A DNA stretch of 47,645 nt from Lachnospiraceae bacterium (GTDB taxonomy: Bacteria > Bacillota > Clostridia > Lachnospirales > Lachnospiraceae): the NCBI GenBank assembly GCA_017469935.1, contig JAFUFL010000045.1:1-47645 (forward strand), in the 5' to 3' direction. Made by a program: the position numbers and the translations under genes. The notes beneath the pieces are model-generated. The model saw only the letters and a list, made by a program, of their open reading frames with translations, did no database searches and was not told where the DNA came from. This document shows positions 40,517 through 47,645 of this stretch, piece by piece. Position 1 is the first letter of the stretch; every line of letters starts with the position of its first letter.

Positions 40517-40933
40517 TCACTCATACGCCGCATAATTAGACGGCGTCTCGTACACCTCCACGCGGTGCACCGGGAACCCTGCCGCTTTCACTTCCTCGTA
40601 AAAATAGTGCGCAAAGTTCTCCGCCGTCGGCCTGAAAGGCACCTCCACGAGCCGGAAATTCTCCTCGGTCAGCGCCTCGACGGTCTTCTCTTTCAGCGAC
40701 CCGCTCTCGTAAATCAGACAGTGGTCCAGATTGTCGCACATTTCTTTCAGCAGCATCTTGAGGTCGCCGAAATCCAGCACCATTCCCCTCGTCTGCTCCT
40801 CCTCGCTCAGCCTCTCGGCCGCGAGCTCCACCACTACCCGCCAGCGGTGCCCGTGTAAGTTGCTGCATTTCCCGATATAGCCTTTTAAAAAGTGTGCCGA
40901 GTCAAAGCTGCTCTCCGATCTTATGTAATACAT
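40517..40933 (-). CDS. queD: 6-carboxy-5,6,7,8-tetrahydropterin synthase
   Basis: The 138-residue product converts dihydroneopterin triphosphate to carboxy-tetrahydropterin. Zinc ligands are the His residues in FDSAHFL and NLHGHRWRV, the catalytic Cys is in GKCSNLHGH, and the late PTAENFAHYFYEEV motif is typical of QueD. The ATG at 40933 with GGGAG seven bases upstream is chosen; longer in-frame starts run into an intergenic ACCTCAAAGGT repeat. First gene of the queuosine operon, with a repeat array and a terminator-bearing leader region upstream. Confidence 0.95.
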   Translation of the reverse strand: MYYIRSESSFDSAHFLKGYIGKCSNLHGHRWRVVVELAAERLSEEEQTRGMVLDFGDLKMLLKEMCDNLDHCLIYESGSLKEKTVEALTEENFRLVEVPFRPTAENFAHYFYEEVKAAGFPVHRVEVYETPSNYAAYE

Positions 40934-40949
40934 CGTCATTCTCCCAAGT

Positions 40950-41073
40950 ACCTCAAAGGTCATATACTACCCTAAAGGTGTCTTCCCAAAATCAATCGAA
41001 CTACCCCCAATCGAACTACCCTAAAGGTGTCGATACCTCAAAGGTGTCTTTCCCAACGAGATACCCTAAAGGT
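40950..41073 (-). repeat. Array of ACCCTAAAGGT/ACCTCAAAGGT repeats upstream of queD
   Basis: Five cores with linkers such as GTCTTTCCCAACGA and AATCGAACT occupy the stretch between an intrinsic terminator and queD. The first core overlaps the sequence just before the queD ribosome binding site. Confidence 0.87.
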
Positions 41074-41084
41074 GTCTTTTCCCC

Positions 41085-41114
41085 AAAAAAAACTCCGCGG
41101 CCTGCACCGCGGAG
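41085..41114 (-). terminator. Intrinsic terminator upstream of queD
   Basis: On the minus strand CTCCGCGG and CCGCGGAG form a perfect 8-bp stem with a six-base loop, followed by eight T. It lies between the promoter at 41300 and queD, so read-through or a second promoter is needed for queD expression. Confidence 0.93.
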
Positions 41115-41266
41115 CTGAATAATCCTGAATTTATCTTTCGTCGCGGCCCCTCGCCGGAGCCGGATCAATACAAGATACAGATATGCAGCTTATCCTGCAC
41201 ATCTCAGCAGTCCTGGTTTTGTTTAACGACAGGATGGTACAAACGAACTGTCGGCGCTTTGCGCGC
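41085..41266 (-). ncRNA. Candidate structured RNA (about 180 nt) with own promoter and terminator
   Basis: Transcription from the promoter at 41273-41300 would give an RNA of about 180 bases ending at a strong terminator. It contains a 10-bp stem AGATGTGCAG/CTGCATATCT with a GATAAG loop, a CGACAG/CTGTCG stem, and a GGCTCC..GGGGCC hairpin. No open frame of note is seen. It could be an independent small RNA or a terminating leader (riboswitch-like) for the queuosine operon; it does not match preQ1-I, TPP, SRP or 6S RNA patterns known to me. Confidence 0.45.
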
Positions 41267-41272
41267 TAAATC

Positions 41273-41300
41273 AGTATAGCATGCCCGCCAAAATAGTCAA
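41273..41300 (-). promoter_or_regulatory. Sigma-A-type promoter of the candidate RNA / queuosine leader
   Basis: TTGACT (41295-41300) and TATACT (41273-41278) are 16 bases apart on the minus strand. A CAAAATA heptamer (read as TATTTTG) overlaps the end of the -35 box and the spacer. Confidence 0.8.
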
Positions 41301-41386
41301 GCGCGGCAACTCAATACCTTCCGGGTACCCCGCTCCGCGGGACTTCCCGCGCAGCCGTCACAAAACCGCCTCTCGCCACATCCCGC

Positions 41387-42823
41387 TCAGGCCCCCTTAT
41401 GATTATCCTTAATCAGGTTCTTAAAGAAGTCCACCGCTCCGGGCAGGCAGTCATAACGAAGCGCCTCATTGACGCCGTGGATTCCCTTCTTCTCCTCCTG
41501 CCCGTAGACAATCGGAGCAAAGCGGATGCAATTGTCACAGATCTCGTCATAGAAAGTCGCGTCCGTAGCAGCCGTCAGCACATAGGGACTGCTTACGCAG
41601 CCGGGGAAAGTCTTTGCGGCGGTGTCGGCCACATAGCGGTACACCTCGCCCTTGTAATCGATCATTCTGGTGCAGGCCGTCCCGTGGACAACCTCCATTT
41701 CCAGGTCATATTTTGACGCGAGCTTTCTCATGACCTCTAAGCTCTCCTCCATGTCCTGGTGGTGGACAAAGCGCATATTGGCGCCCACCCACGCCTCCCG
41801 GGGCATGACGTTGTAGGCGTTGGAGCCCGAAGCCATCGTAAAAGTAATCGTCGTCCGCAGCATTGCCGCCGCCTGTCCGTTGATGGCGGGCGTAAACCAC
41901 TCGATCGGCCGGCGGAAGAGCCACAGGTTCTCCAGAATCAGGCGGATCGGGAAAGACGCGGCCGGCGCCAGCGCCTCCAGCATGGCTCTCGTCTCCGGTT
42001 CCATCTCGCTTTTGAAGGGGCAGTGCTTCTCCACATCGCAGACAAAAGCAGACAGCCTCGCGATGGGCGAATTCTTCTGCGGCGTGCTGGCGTGTCCGCC
42101 ATTGCCCCGGGCGATGAACTTCACGTTGGCCCTGCCCTTCTCGGACACCCCAATCATGGCAAAATTCCCCTTAATCCCCATCATAGGATCCGTATAGAGG
42201 CCGCCGCCCTCGTCGCAGACCAGCCAGGGCTTTACGCCACGCCTGCGCAGCTCGTCGACCAGCGCGGGACAGCCGGGGCCGCCCCACTCCTCCGTGCAGG
42301 AAGTGGACAGCCAGACATCCTGCTCCGGCACATAGCCTTCCGCCAGAAGCTCCTCCACCGCCTGGAAGAAAGCCATGCAGGAACACTTCGTGTCCACCGA
42401 ACCGCGACCCCAGACCTTCCCTTCCGAGATCTCACCCGAAAACGGCGGCTTGGACCACTCGCCGGAGACCGGGACGACGTCCTGGTGCCCCATGAGCACG
42501 ACCGGGTACTTGTCATCCTTCCCCTTCCAGTGGTAGAGGAGACTTCCGGCGATCTCTGTTTTGGCAAGATTGCGGTGGACCAATGGGAACAGCTCCTCCA
42601 GAATCTTGTGATAGCCCAGGAACGTCTCCCTCTGGTCGGTGTCCGCATAGGAAGTGGTGTCGTACTGCACCATCCGCGACAGCTTCTGCGCGTAGGGCAG
42701 AGCTCTGGGGTCATCCGCGGGCGGCTTGTAGTCCGACTTGCGCACCGGGATCATCAGTGTCCTGACCAGCGCGGCCGCACCCAGCGCCAGACATATAAGC
42801 AATATGGCTGCCAAAATATTCAT
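41387..42823 (-). CDS. M20-family metallopeptidase (carboxypeptidase PM20D1/CPS1-like)
   Basis: The product (478 residues) has an N-terminal membrane helix (NILAAILLICLALGAAALV), then an M20 catalytic domain. Metal ligands are in MGHQDVVPV, GRGSVDTKCS, the Glu pair in STSCTEEWGG and the late GIHGVNE. The middle dimerisation domain contains GNGGHASTPQ. It probably hydrolyses peptides or N-acyl amino acids at the membrane. The ATG at 42823 follows AGGAG by seven bases. It is divergent from the acetyltransferase gene, with under 100 bases between them. Confidence 0.9.
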   Translation of the reverse strand: MNILAAILLICLALGAAALVRTLMIPVRKSDYKPPADDPRALPYAQKLSRMVQYDTTSYADTDQRETFLGYHKILEELFPLVHRNLAKTEIAGSLLYHWKGKDDKYPVVLMGHQDVVPVSGEWSKPPFSGEISEGKVWGRGSVDTKCSCMAFFQAVEELLAEGYVPEQDVWLSTSCTEEWGGPGCPALVDELRRRGVKPWLVCDEGGGLYTDPMMGIKGNFAMIGVSEKGRANVKFIARGNGGHASTPQKNSPIARLSAFVCDVEKHCPFKSEMEPETRAMLEALAPAASFPIRLILENLWLFRRPIEWFTPAINGQAAAMLRTTITFTMASGSNAYNVMPREAWVGANMRFVHHQDMEESLEVMRKLASKYDLEMEVVHGTACTRMIDYKGEVYRYVADTAAKTFPGCVSSPYVLTAATDATFYDEICDNCIRFAPIVYGQEEKKGIHGVNEALRYDCLPGAVDFFKNLIKDNHKGA

Positions 42824-42867
42824 AATCAAACTCCTGCTTTCCTATTCATCAATTTCGGCCGGTTCTG

Positions 42868-42873
42868 TATAAT
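42868..42873 (+). promoter_or_regulatory. Candidate -10 box of the CAT-family gene
   Basis: TATAAT lies 44 bases before the start codon. The matching -35 (TTCATC at 17 bases) is weak. Confidence 0.5.
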
Positions 42874-42916
42874 GGGGATTACAGCATATTTTGATTTACA
42901 ACAAAAGGAGAACATT

Positions 42917-43588
42917 ATGTCACGCAAATACATCGATATGTCTGCCTATCCCCGGATCGAGCACTTCCGGCACTTCCTCGCCATGGACCACCCCTGCGCG
43001 TCGGTCACGGTCCAGGTGGATATCACGGACTTCGTTCCCCGGCTCAAGGCGGCCGGTTTTCCGTTTTTCCTGAGTTTCCAGTACGCCGCCGTGCGCGCCG
43101 CCAACCGGATTCCCGAGTTCCGCCAGCGCATTGTCGACGAGGGGATCGTCGAGTACGACTTCTGCAATCCTTCCTATACGGTGGGCCTGCCGGACGGCAC
43201 CTACCGCTACTGCCTGGTCAACACAGACCAGCCCTTCGCGGACTACCTCGCAGAGGGGCGGCGCAAGCAGGCCGCGGCCCTCGAGGCCGAGCACCTTCAG
43301 GAGGAGGGCGACGTTCTGGGCCTTCTCTTTACCTCCTGCGTCCCCTGGCTCAACTACACCGAGGCCATGATGCCCTACCCGAATAACCATTTTTCCATCC
43401 CCAACATCTGCTGGGGCGGCTACAAAACAGAGAAGTACCTCTGCCTTGAGGACGGCTCGGTCACAGAAAGAGTCAAAATATCGATCCCCGTGACCCTCCT
43501 CTTCAACCATGCGCTCATCGACGGGCTGCACGTCGGCCAGTTCTACCAAAATCTGGAGGAGGAGCTCCGGAACTTTCCGTTTTCCTGA
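42917..43588 (+). CDS. Chloramphenicol acetyltransferase (CAT) family protein
   Basis: The 223-residue protein has the type-A CAT fold order: RIEHFRHFLAMDHPCASVTVQVDIT, FPFFLSFQYAAVRAANRIPEFRQRI, and the C-terminal active-site motif NHALIDGLHVGQFYQ, with the catalytic His (H-x3-D-G). Many chromosomal relatives lack drug resistance activity, so acetyl transfer to another hydroxylated substrate is possible. The ATG at 42917 has AAGGAG six bases upstream; the frame is open far upstream only by chance, over the divergent peptidase gene. A strong terminator follows. Confidence 0.85.
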   Translation: MSRKYIDMSAYPRIEHFRHFLAMDHPCASVTVQVDITDFVPRLKAAGFPFFLSFQYAAVRAANRIPEFRQRIVDEGIVEYDFCNPSYTVGLPDGTYRYCLVNTDQPFADYLAEGRRKQAAALEAEHLQEEGDVLGLLFTSCVPWLNYTEAMMPYPNNHFSIPNICWGGYKTEKYLCLEDGSVTERVKISIPVTLLFNHALIDGLHVGQFYQNLEEELRNFPFS

Positions 43589-43614
43589 AATCTCATGCTA
43601 GTCCATGCTAATCT

Positions 43615-43647
43615 GCGCGCCGGCTTTTGGGCCGGCGTGCTTTTTTT
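43615..43647 (+). terminator. Intrinsic terminator of the CAT-family gene
   Basis: GCGCGCCGGC pairs with GCCGGCGTGC (one wobble) across a TTTTGG loop and is followed by seven T. Confidence 0.93.
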
Positions 43648-43739
43648 GTTTTTGGCGGCTGTTCTCCGGCCTCCGGCGGCGGCAAGCCTGCTGCCGTCCC
43701 TTTCGAAGATGCCGGTCGAGGCTGCCGTGCCTGTCGTCA

Positions 43740-46304
43740 CTATTTTGACTGCTGTGGTGCCACAGTGATCGTGTACTCGCCGAATCCGCTGACCTGCGTC
43801 AGCTGCAGCTGATACCCCTGGCCTTCGGTCAGATCCGCTTCAATATAACTACCACCTTCAAGGTCATCCGCGCCGTCGATCCGCTCTCCCAGGGAACTGT
43901 AAAGATACATCTTCACGCGGCGGCCGCTCTCCATATTTCCGACTGTGAACCGATATCTCCCGGTCCGGGCTGCCTTAAAGGTGTAGGACTTTTTCTGCCC
44001 GGTATACGTCAATGCGCCGCATATGACTGACCTGCCGGTGACATCTTCGGAGACCTCCGGGCTTCCGATGGAAAAGGTATACTCGACCTCCTTGTCCGAA
44101 TTCAGGTCTTTGGAATTCGAGACTTCGATCCGGTACCTTCTTCCCTCCGTCAGTTCGACGGCAAAGCCGTCCCCGTCCCTGATCTCTCCGCCGCCCACCC
44201 TAGAGGTCCTGTCATAATCTGACACCTTTAGGGTATCGTCATCCGCGGCCCCATCTTCATCCGACACCTTCAGGGTATTGCCATCCCTGCCATCCCTGTC
44301 TTCATAAACCTCCAGCTTCACCGGCAAATCCTCCGGATCGCTCTTCACATCAAACCGATATGTGCCCGCTTTCTCCGGCACATAAGTATACCCGTTGTAC
44401 TGTCCCTTGTACTCAATACTGTCGCTCACGCTGTTATAGGCCGAAACATCGACCACCGCCTTATTCTGCCCAAGAAGCAGGACAAAACTGCCCTCGCCTT
44501 CTGCCGCGGAGACCTCCAGGGTATATGTCTTGTCCTTCTCCAGCTCACAATACACCCTGCTTCCGTCGACAAGTCCGGTTCCCCTCGCGACCACCGCTTC
44601 GTCCGGCCCCTTGACAAGGAGCTGCACCTTCAGCGCGCTCTCCATTCTGGTAAATTCCCACACACAGCTCCCGCTCCGTGCCGCTTTCACGGTAAACGTC
44701 TTCTTTTTATTCTTCCCCTTCAATTCGCCCGGATACTCCGCATAGGTGATCTTTTTCGCACTGTATTTCAGTGCCTTGGGGGCTGACCACTCCTCGCTGT
44801 CCGCAATCTGCTCCAGCAGCACGCCCAGCTCCTCGGAAGCATAAATCTCCGAGGCGTCCTCCACAAGGCCTTTTGCTTCCTCGAAGTCTCCGCCGTCGAC
44901 TCTTGAGAGGGCCTGCCTTGTGATATGGTCCACAAAGTCCTCCCGAAGCGCCGCGATCTTCTCTCCCAGCTCCTCGTCCTCTCCGAGCACTTCCATTCCC
45001 GCATCCAGCCGGCCAAAAGCCCCCGCAAAGTCCCCCTCAGCCGCCAGCCCGTCGGCCTCCGCGATGGCGCTGCTGCGCACCAGGGAGCGATATTTTGACA
45101 GACAGGCGGCGCGCCCTTCCGTCAGCTCCTCATTTTCGGGCAGAAGTACCAGCCCAGCGTCGATCCGGTCGATGGCCTCGAGGCATTCTTCCTCCGACTC
45201 CGCATCGTCACCGCCCGCTGCCAAAAGATTGACACACCTGCCGATCTTCTCCTGCGCCTGCGAATACATCGCCGACGACTCCTCCACGCGCAGCAAAACC
45301 TCGATGGCCTCCGGGAACTTGTGCGCCTCCATAAGTTCGGTGCCCTCCGCGATCGTCGCGGAAGAGACCTCGTAGCGCTCCACCTCATCCAACGCGCTCT
45401 GCGCCAGCTGCGAGAGTTCTTTCTTATCCGTCCCCGCCAAAATATTCAAATACGCGCACGCATCCTCATACCCGCAGTTTCCGTCCATATAGCTGTTACG
45501 GACGTCTTCGACGGCCCCCCGCAGCTGCGGGTCCGCCTCCTCCTCCCGGGCTTCATGCCCGCAGATCTCCTCGTTGTAAATGGCCACCGCTTCCTTATAA
45601 TTCGAAGCGCCCAGCTTCTCCTCAAACCGCTTCACCGAAGTGTCCCGCAAAATCCACACGCCCGCCGCCGCAGCCATAATGAGCGCGGCAAGTATGATCT
45701 CCTTGATCGGGAACCTCCTGCGGCGCCTGAAGGTGACGTCCTCATCCCGGCTGCCGCCTGCCGGCTTTCTTCCGGGGCGACTTCCGACGCGACTTCCGGT
45801 GTAGCCGGCGCCGGCGCCGCCGCTGCTGCCTGCGCCGCTACGGCTGCCGCCTGCCGAATTTCTTGCGGCTCGACTTCCGGCGTGGCCGGCGGCGCTTCCT
45901 CTCCCGCTCCCGATCTGATACCTCAGAGGTCTCGCAAGCTCCCCCGCGCGCAGCTCCTGTGAGGGCTGCGCCGGCTCGCATCCGTCAACCTTCAGGCGGA
46001 TCTCAAGCCCGTCCACGCCGGCAGGGTCGTCATCCTCCACTCCCACCTGCTCGGCCAACACCTTTAGGGTGTCTACTGCAAACAGCCTCACGCCGTACTC
46101 GTCATAACACTCCGCCGTCATGGGCAGCGTCTCACCGTTTTTAAGCTTCCAGAACAGCTCCTCCGGCACGAAATACTTCACCGTCTCCGGATTCCTTGTG
46201 CAGAGCACCCGGATGTTGTTGATCAGGTTCTGGTCCCACTCGATCACAAACAGATGCGCAATATTCGGTTCATCGAGTCTTGAGATCAGGCATTTCTGCT
46301 TCAT
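43740..46304 (-). CDS. Membrane-anchored protein with helical repeats and C-terminal pre-peptidase-C-like beta domains
   Basis: The product (854 residues) has an unknown N-terminal domain of about 125 residues and a Gly/Ser/Arg-rich linker. A RRRRR stop-transfer-like cluster and one membrane helix (IILAALIMAAAAGVWIL, about residue 210) follow. Next is a helical TPR-like region (KRFEEKLGASNYKEAVAIYN, EAHKFPEAIEVLLRV). The last 320 residues resemble two or three PPC-type beta-sandwiches (FTVKAARSGSCVWEFT; YTYVPEKAGTYRFDV; YTFKAARTGRYRFTV). It is probably a surface or sensor protein of unknown role. At least six ACCT..GGGT repeat cores are read within it, giving TLKVSD twice, TLEVS, TSRV and DTLKV. 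Confidence 0.65.
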   Translation of the reverse strand: MKQKCLISRLDEPNIAHLFVIEWDQNLINNIRVLCTRNPETVKYFVPEELFWKLKNGETLPMTAECYDEYGVRLFAVDTLKVLAEQVGVEDDDPAGVDGLEIRLKVDGCEPAQPSQELRAGELARPLRYQIGSGRGSAAGHAGSRAARNSAGGSRSGAGSSGGAGAGYTGSRVGSRPGRKPAGGSRDEDVTFRRRRRFPIKEIILAALIMAAAAGVWILRDTSVKRFEEKLGASNYKEAVAIYNEEICGHEAREEEADPQLRGAVEDVRNSYMDGNCGYEDACAYLNILAGTDKKELSQLAQSALDEVERYEVSSATIAEGTELMEAHKFPEAIEVLLRVEESSAMYSQAQEKIGRCVNLLAAGGDDAESEEECLEAIDRIDAGLVLLPENEELTEGRAACLSKYRSLVRSSAIAEADGLAAEGDFAGAFGRLDAGMEVLGEDEELGEKIAALREDFVDHITRQALSRVDGGDFEEAKGLVEDASEIYASEELGVLLEQIADSEEWSAPKALKYSAKKITYAEYPGELKGKNKKKTFTVKAARSGSCVWEFTRMESALKVQLLVKGPDEAVVARGTGLVDGSRVYCELEKDKTYTLEVSAAEGEGSFVLLLGQNKAVVDVSAYNSVSDSIEYKGQYNGYTYVPEKAGTYRFDVKSDPEDLPVKLEVYEDRDGRDGNTLKVSDEDGAADDDTLKVSDYDRTSRVGGGEIRDGDGFAVELTEGRRYRIEVSNSKDLNSDKEVEYTFSIGSPEVSEDVTGRSVICGALTYTGQKKSYTFKAARTGRYRFTVGNMESGRRVKMYLYSSLGERIDGADDLEGGSYIEADLTEGQGYQLQLTQVSGFGEYTITVAPQQSK
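44197..44276 (-). repeat. Three ACCT..GGGT repeats inside a coding region
   Basis: Cores at 44197-44207, 44224-44234 and 44266-44276 are translated in the acidic linker between two beta domains. Two give the peptide TLKVSD, the third, in the other orientation, gives TSRV. Total length keeps the frame open. Further single cores in the same gene lie at 44512-44522, 45920-45930 and 46060-46070. Confidence 0.88.
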
Positions 46305-46331
46305 TTGTTTCTCGGTTCCTTTTTTGTTCTA

Positions 46332-46449
46332 ACACCTTTTGTTCCAACACCTTTAAGGTATCCCAACACCTTTTAGGTGTCTGTTTTCCAACACCTTTGT
46401 TCTACCACCTTTAAGGTGCCTGTTTTGTTATGGCACCTTTAAGATCTCT
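46332..46449 (+). repeat. Array of AACACCTTTAAGGT repeats
   Basis: About six cores, several truncated to ACACCTTT, lie upstream of the 854-residue protein gene with TTGTTCY or CTGTTTT linkers. The subtype ACCTTTAAGGT is a perfect palindrome. A further isolated core (ACCCTAAAGGT) sits at 46534-46544; the stretch between is AT-rich with nothing recognised. Confidence 0.83.
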
Positions 46450-46581
46450 ATTTTCACTATTCATTTCAAAAAATCCCATCAGGAAAATCTCTCTCACATT
46501 ACTATATCAAAAATTTGCCAAAAGATACAAACTACCCTAAAGGTCTACCGCCCCCCGGCCCCCGCCGCTTCCCCCCGCCGC

Positions 46582-46611
46582 TTGACATTCCTCCAATTCT
46601 ACTGCTACAAT
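46582..46611 (+). promoter_or_regulatory. Sigma-A-type promoter of the second MATE gene
   Basis: TTGACA (46582-46587) and TACAAT (46606-46611) are 18 bases apart, about 150 bases before the start codon. Confidence 0.8.
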
Positions 46612-46632
46612 ATCGTCGTCCTCGGAGGGCAA

Positions 46633-46705
46633 ATCATTCACTGAGAAATGATAAGCCGGATAAGAGAATGGGCTGAAATGCTCATTTGCTTATCCGGCTT
46701 TTTTT
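46633..46705 (+). promoter_or_regulatory. Leader with intrinsic terminator before the MATE gene (attenuator or riboswitch candidate)
   Basis: A small ATCATT/AATGAT hairpin (46633-46652) is followed directly by a terminator stem AAGCCGGATAAG/CTTATCCGGCTT (46653-46664 and 46689-46700) with seven T. A 26-codon open frame starting at 46648 runs through the terminator to 46728, though it lacks a well-placed ribosome site. The arrangement suggests that transcription into the efflux gene is conditional. Confidence 0.7.
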
Positions 46706-46758
46706 CCGGCCCCAATCCGGAACCATAATTCTGAAGCACCTATTGAAAGGAACTACTC

Positions 46759-47645
46759 ATGCAAAACACCACCGATTTCACCCGCGGCCCCATCGTCGGT
46801 CCGCTGATCCGCTTTTCCATGCCCATCCTCCTCGCCCTGCTGCTGCAAGCGCTCTATGGCGCAGCAGACCTTCTGGTCGTCGGCAAATTCGCGCTGGCCC
46901 GCGACGTCTCCGGCGTCGCCATCGGCTCCCAGATCATGCATACCGTCACAGGACTCATCAGCTCCTTCGCCATGGGCACCACAATCTTACTGGGTCAAAA
47001 AATAGGCGAAGGCGACCGTAAATCCGGAGGCCGGATCATTGGAACCAGCATTGTCCTCTTTTTGGCTGCCGGAGCTGTGCTCACACTGCTCATTCCTCTT
47101 CTGTCCGGACAGCTCGCTTCAATCATGAATGCGCCTGAGGAAGCTTTTGCACAGACCAGCCGCTACATTGCGATCTGCGGCGCCGGCTCTGTGATGATCG
47201 TTGCCTACAACGTTTTGGGCAGCATCATGCGCGGCCTGGGCGATTCCAAGACGCCGCTGATGACTGTGGCGATCGCCAGCGTCTGCAATATTGCAGGCGA
47301 CCTTCTACTCGTCGCCGGATTTCATTTGGGTGCGGCCGGCGCCGCGCTTGCGACCGTCTCCTCGCAGACCATCAGTGTCCTGATCTCTCTCCTTGTGCTG
47401 CGCCGAAGGACCCTTCCATTCACCTTTACGCGCAAAGATATCCGCATCGACCGCCCCTTCGCAGCCCGGATCGCTCGCTTTGGAGCCCCGATTGCCTTAC
47501 AGGACCTGCTGGTCGGAATTTCTTTCCTTGTAGTGCTGGCGATCGTCAACACCCTCGGTCTCATCGCTTCTGCCGGTGTAGGCGTCGCCGAAAAAGTCTG
47601 TGCCTTCATTATGCTCATTCCCTCTGCTTTCATGCAGGCTATGAG
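46759..47645 (+). CDS. MATE-family multidrug/Na+ (H+) antiporter, 5' part
   Basis: The first 295 residues are in the window, starting MQNTTDFTRGPIVGPLIRFS, followed by MATE helices (MPILLALLLQALYGAADLLVVG, AMGTTILLGQKIGEG, GSIMRGLGDSKTPLMTV). The protein is membrane-embedded and exports a cationic compound by ion exchange. GAAAGGAACTACTC precedes the ATG. Its residues from about 175 on are identical to the start of the truncated MATE gene at the left end. The upstream promoter and terminator-bearing leader imply inducible expression. Confidence 0.92.
   Translation, partial: MQNTTDFTRGPIVGPLIRFSMPILLALLLQALYGAADLLVVGKFALARDVSGVAIGSQIMHTVTGLISSFAMGTTILLGQKIGEGDRKSGGRIIGTSIVLFLAAGAVLTLLIPLLSGQLASIMNAPEEAFAQTSRYIAICGAGSVMIVAYNVLGSIMRGLGDSKTPLMTVAIASVCNIAGDLLLVAGFHLGAAGAALATVSSQTISVLISLLVLRRRTLPFTFTRKDIRIDRPFAARIARFGAPIALQDLLVGISFLVVLAIVNTLGLIASAGVGVAEKVCAFIMLIPSAFMQAM

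Noticed and set aside
41101-41266. TPP riboswitch (CTGAGA and GGATAA words present)
   Set aside because: The two words are too close together and the rest of the TPP core is missing.
41085-41266. 6S RNA, SRP RNA or tmRNA
   Set aside because: The ends are not complementary as in 6S, the SRP GGAAGCAGC-type loop is absent, and there is no tRNA-like end.
1651-45445. CAAAATA as a KOPS-like polar motif
   Set aside because: The two orientations occur almost equally often in this window, so there is no strand bias to guide a translocase.
1-47645. tRNA or rRNA genes
   Set aside because: No cloverleaf with GTTC-type T-arm and no conserved rRNA segment was found on either strand by eye.

Overview
The window looks like a chromosomal segment of a moderately GC-rich Firmicute, most likely a Clostridia/Lachnospiraceae-type gut bacterium. 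The grounds are strong Shine-Dalgarno sites (AGGAGG), Firmicute-type families (YcxB, DUF5714, EndA/NucA-like nuclease, MacB-like fusion transporter, GH4 alpha-galactosidase), simple intrinsic terminators and sigma-A promoters. This placement is inference; no rRNA or tRNA gene is visible. Both ends lie inside near-identical MATE efflux genes: bases 1-365 match 47281-47645 with 12 differences, all synonymous.

Layout. 1-7.6 kb: MATE 3' end, DUF5714 protein, LRR protein, DUF3800-like protein with a helical repeat region, membrane-anchored FKBP/trigger-factor foldase, and an M48-peptidase relative with its active site lost. 7.6-9.5 kb: IS3-family insertion sequence with a -1 frameshift site. 9.6-15.5 kb: PD-(D/E)XK-like nuclease, GlcNAc-type PTS EIICB, Nif11-like small protein, REP-associated-type tyrosine (Y1/HUH) transposase, and an OB-fold lipoprotein. 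15.7-20.3 kb: four-gene carbohydrate ABC importer. 20.4-23.2 kb: alpha/beta hydrolase, DUF697 GTPase and FRG-domain protein, apparently one operon. 23.4-30.7 kb: pgi, a phosphoglucomutase, YcxB protein, GH4 alpha-galactosidase (melA), anchored DNA/RNA nuclease, and a secreted duplicated-domain protein behind an attenuator. 31.0-34.8 kb: giant MacB-like ABC ATPase-permease fusion. 35.2-41.3 kb: UvrD/PcrA-like helicase and the complete preQ0/preQ1 operon (queD-queE-folE-queC-queF), preceded by a possible structured RNA with its own promoter and terminator. 41.4-46.3 kb: M20 peptidase, CAT-family acetyltransferase, and an anchored protein with pre-peptidase-C-like domains. 46.6 kb to the end: second MATE gene behind a terminator-bearing leader.

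The most unusual signal is an abundant short repeat with core ACCTYYRGGGT, an imperfect palindrome. It fills most intergenic gaps from 0.8 to 23.4 kb and from 39.6 to 46.5 kb as tandem arrays (17- or 18-bp period), paired inverted copies, or tandem hairpins. Arrays often begin exactly at gene 3' ends, supplying stop codons, and individual copies lie in frame inside genes, most densely in the 854-residue protein at 43740-46304. A Y1/HUH transposase of the family that mobilises REP palindromes lies within this repeat-rich region, so a REP/RAYT-like system is an attractive but unproven explanation. A second hidden signal is the heptamer CAAAATA, seen 47 times on the two strands in all reading frames, roughly ten times the number expected from base composition.
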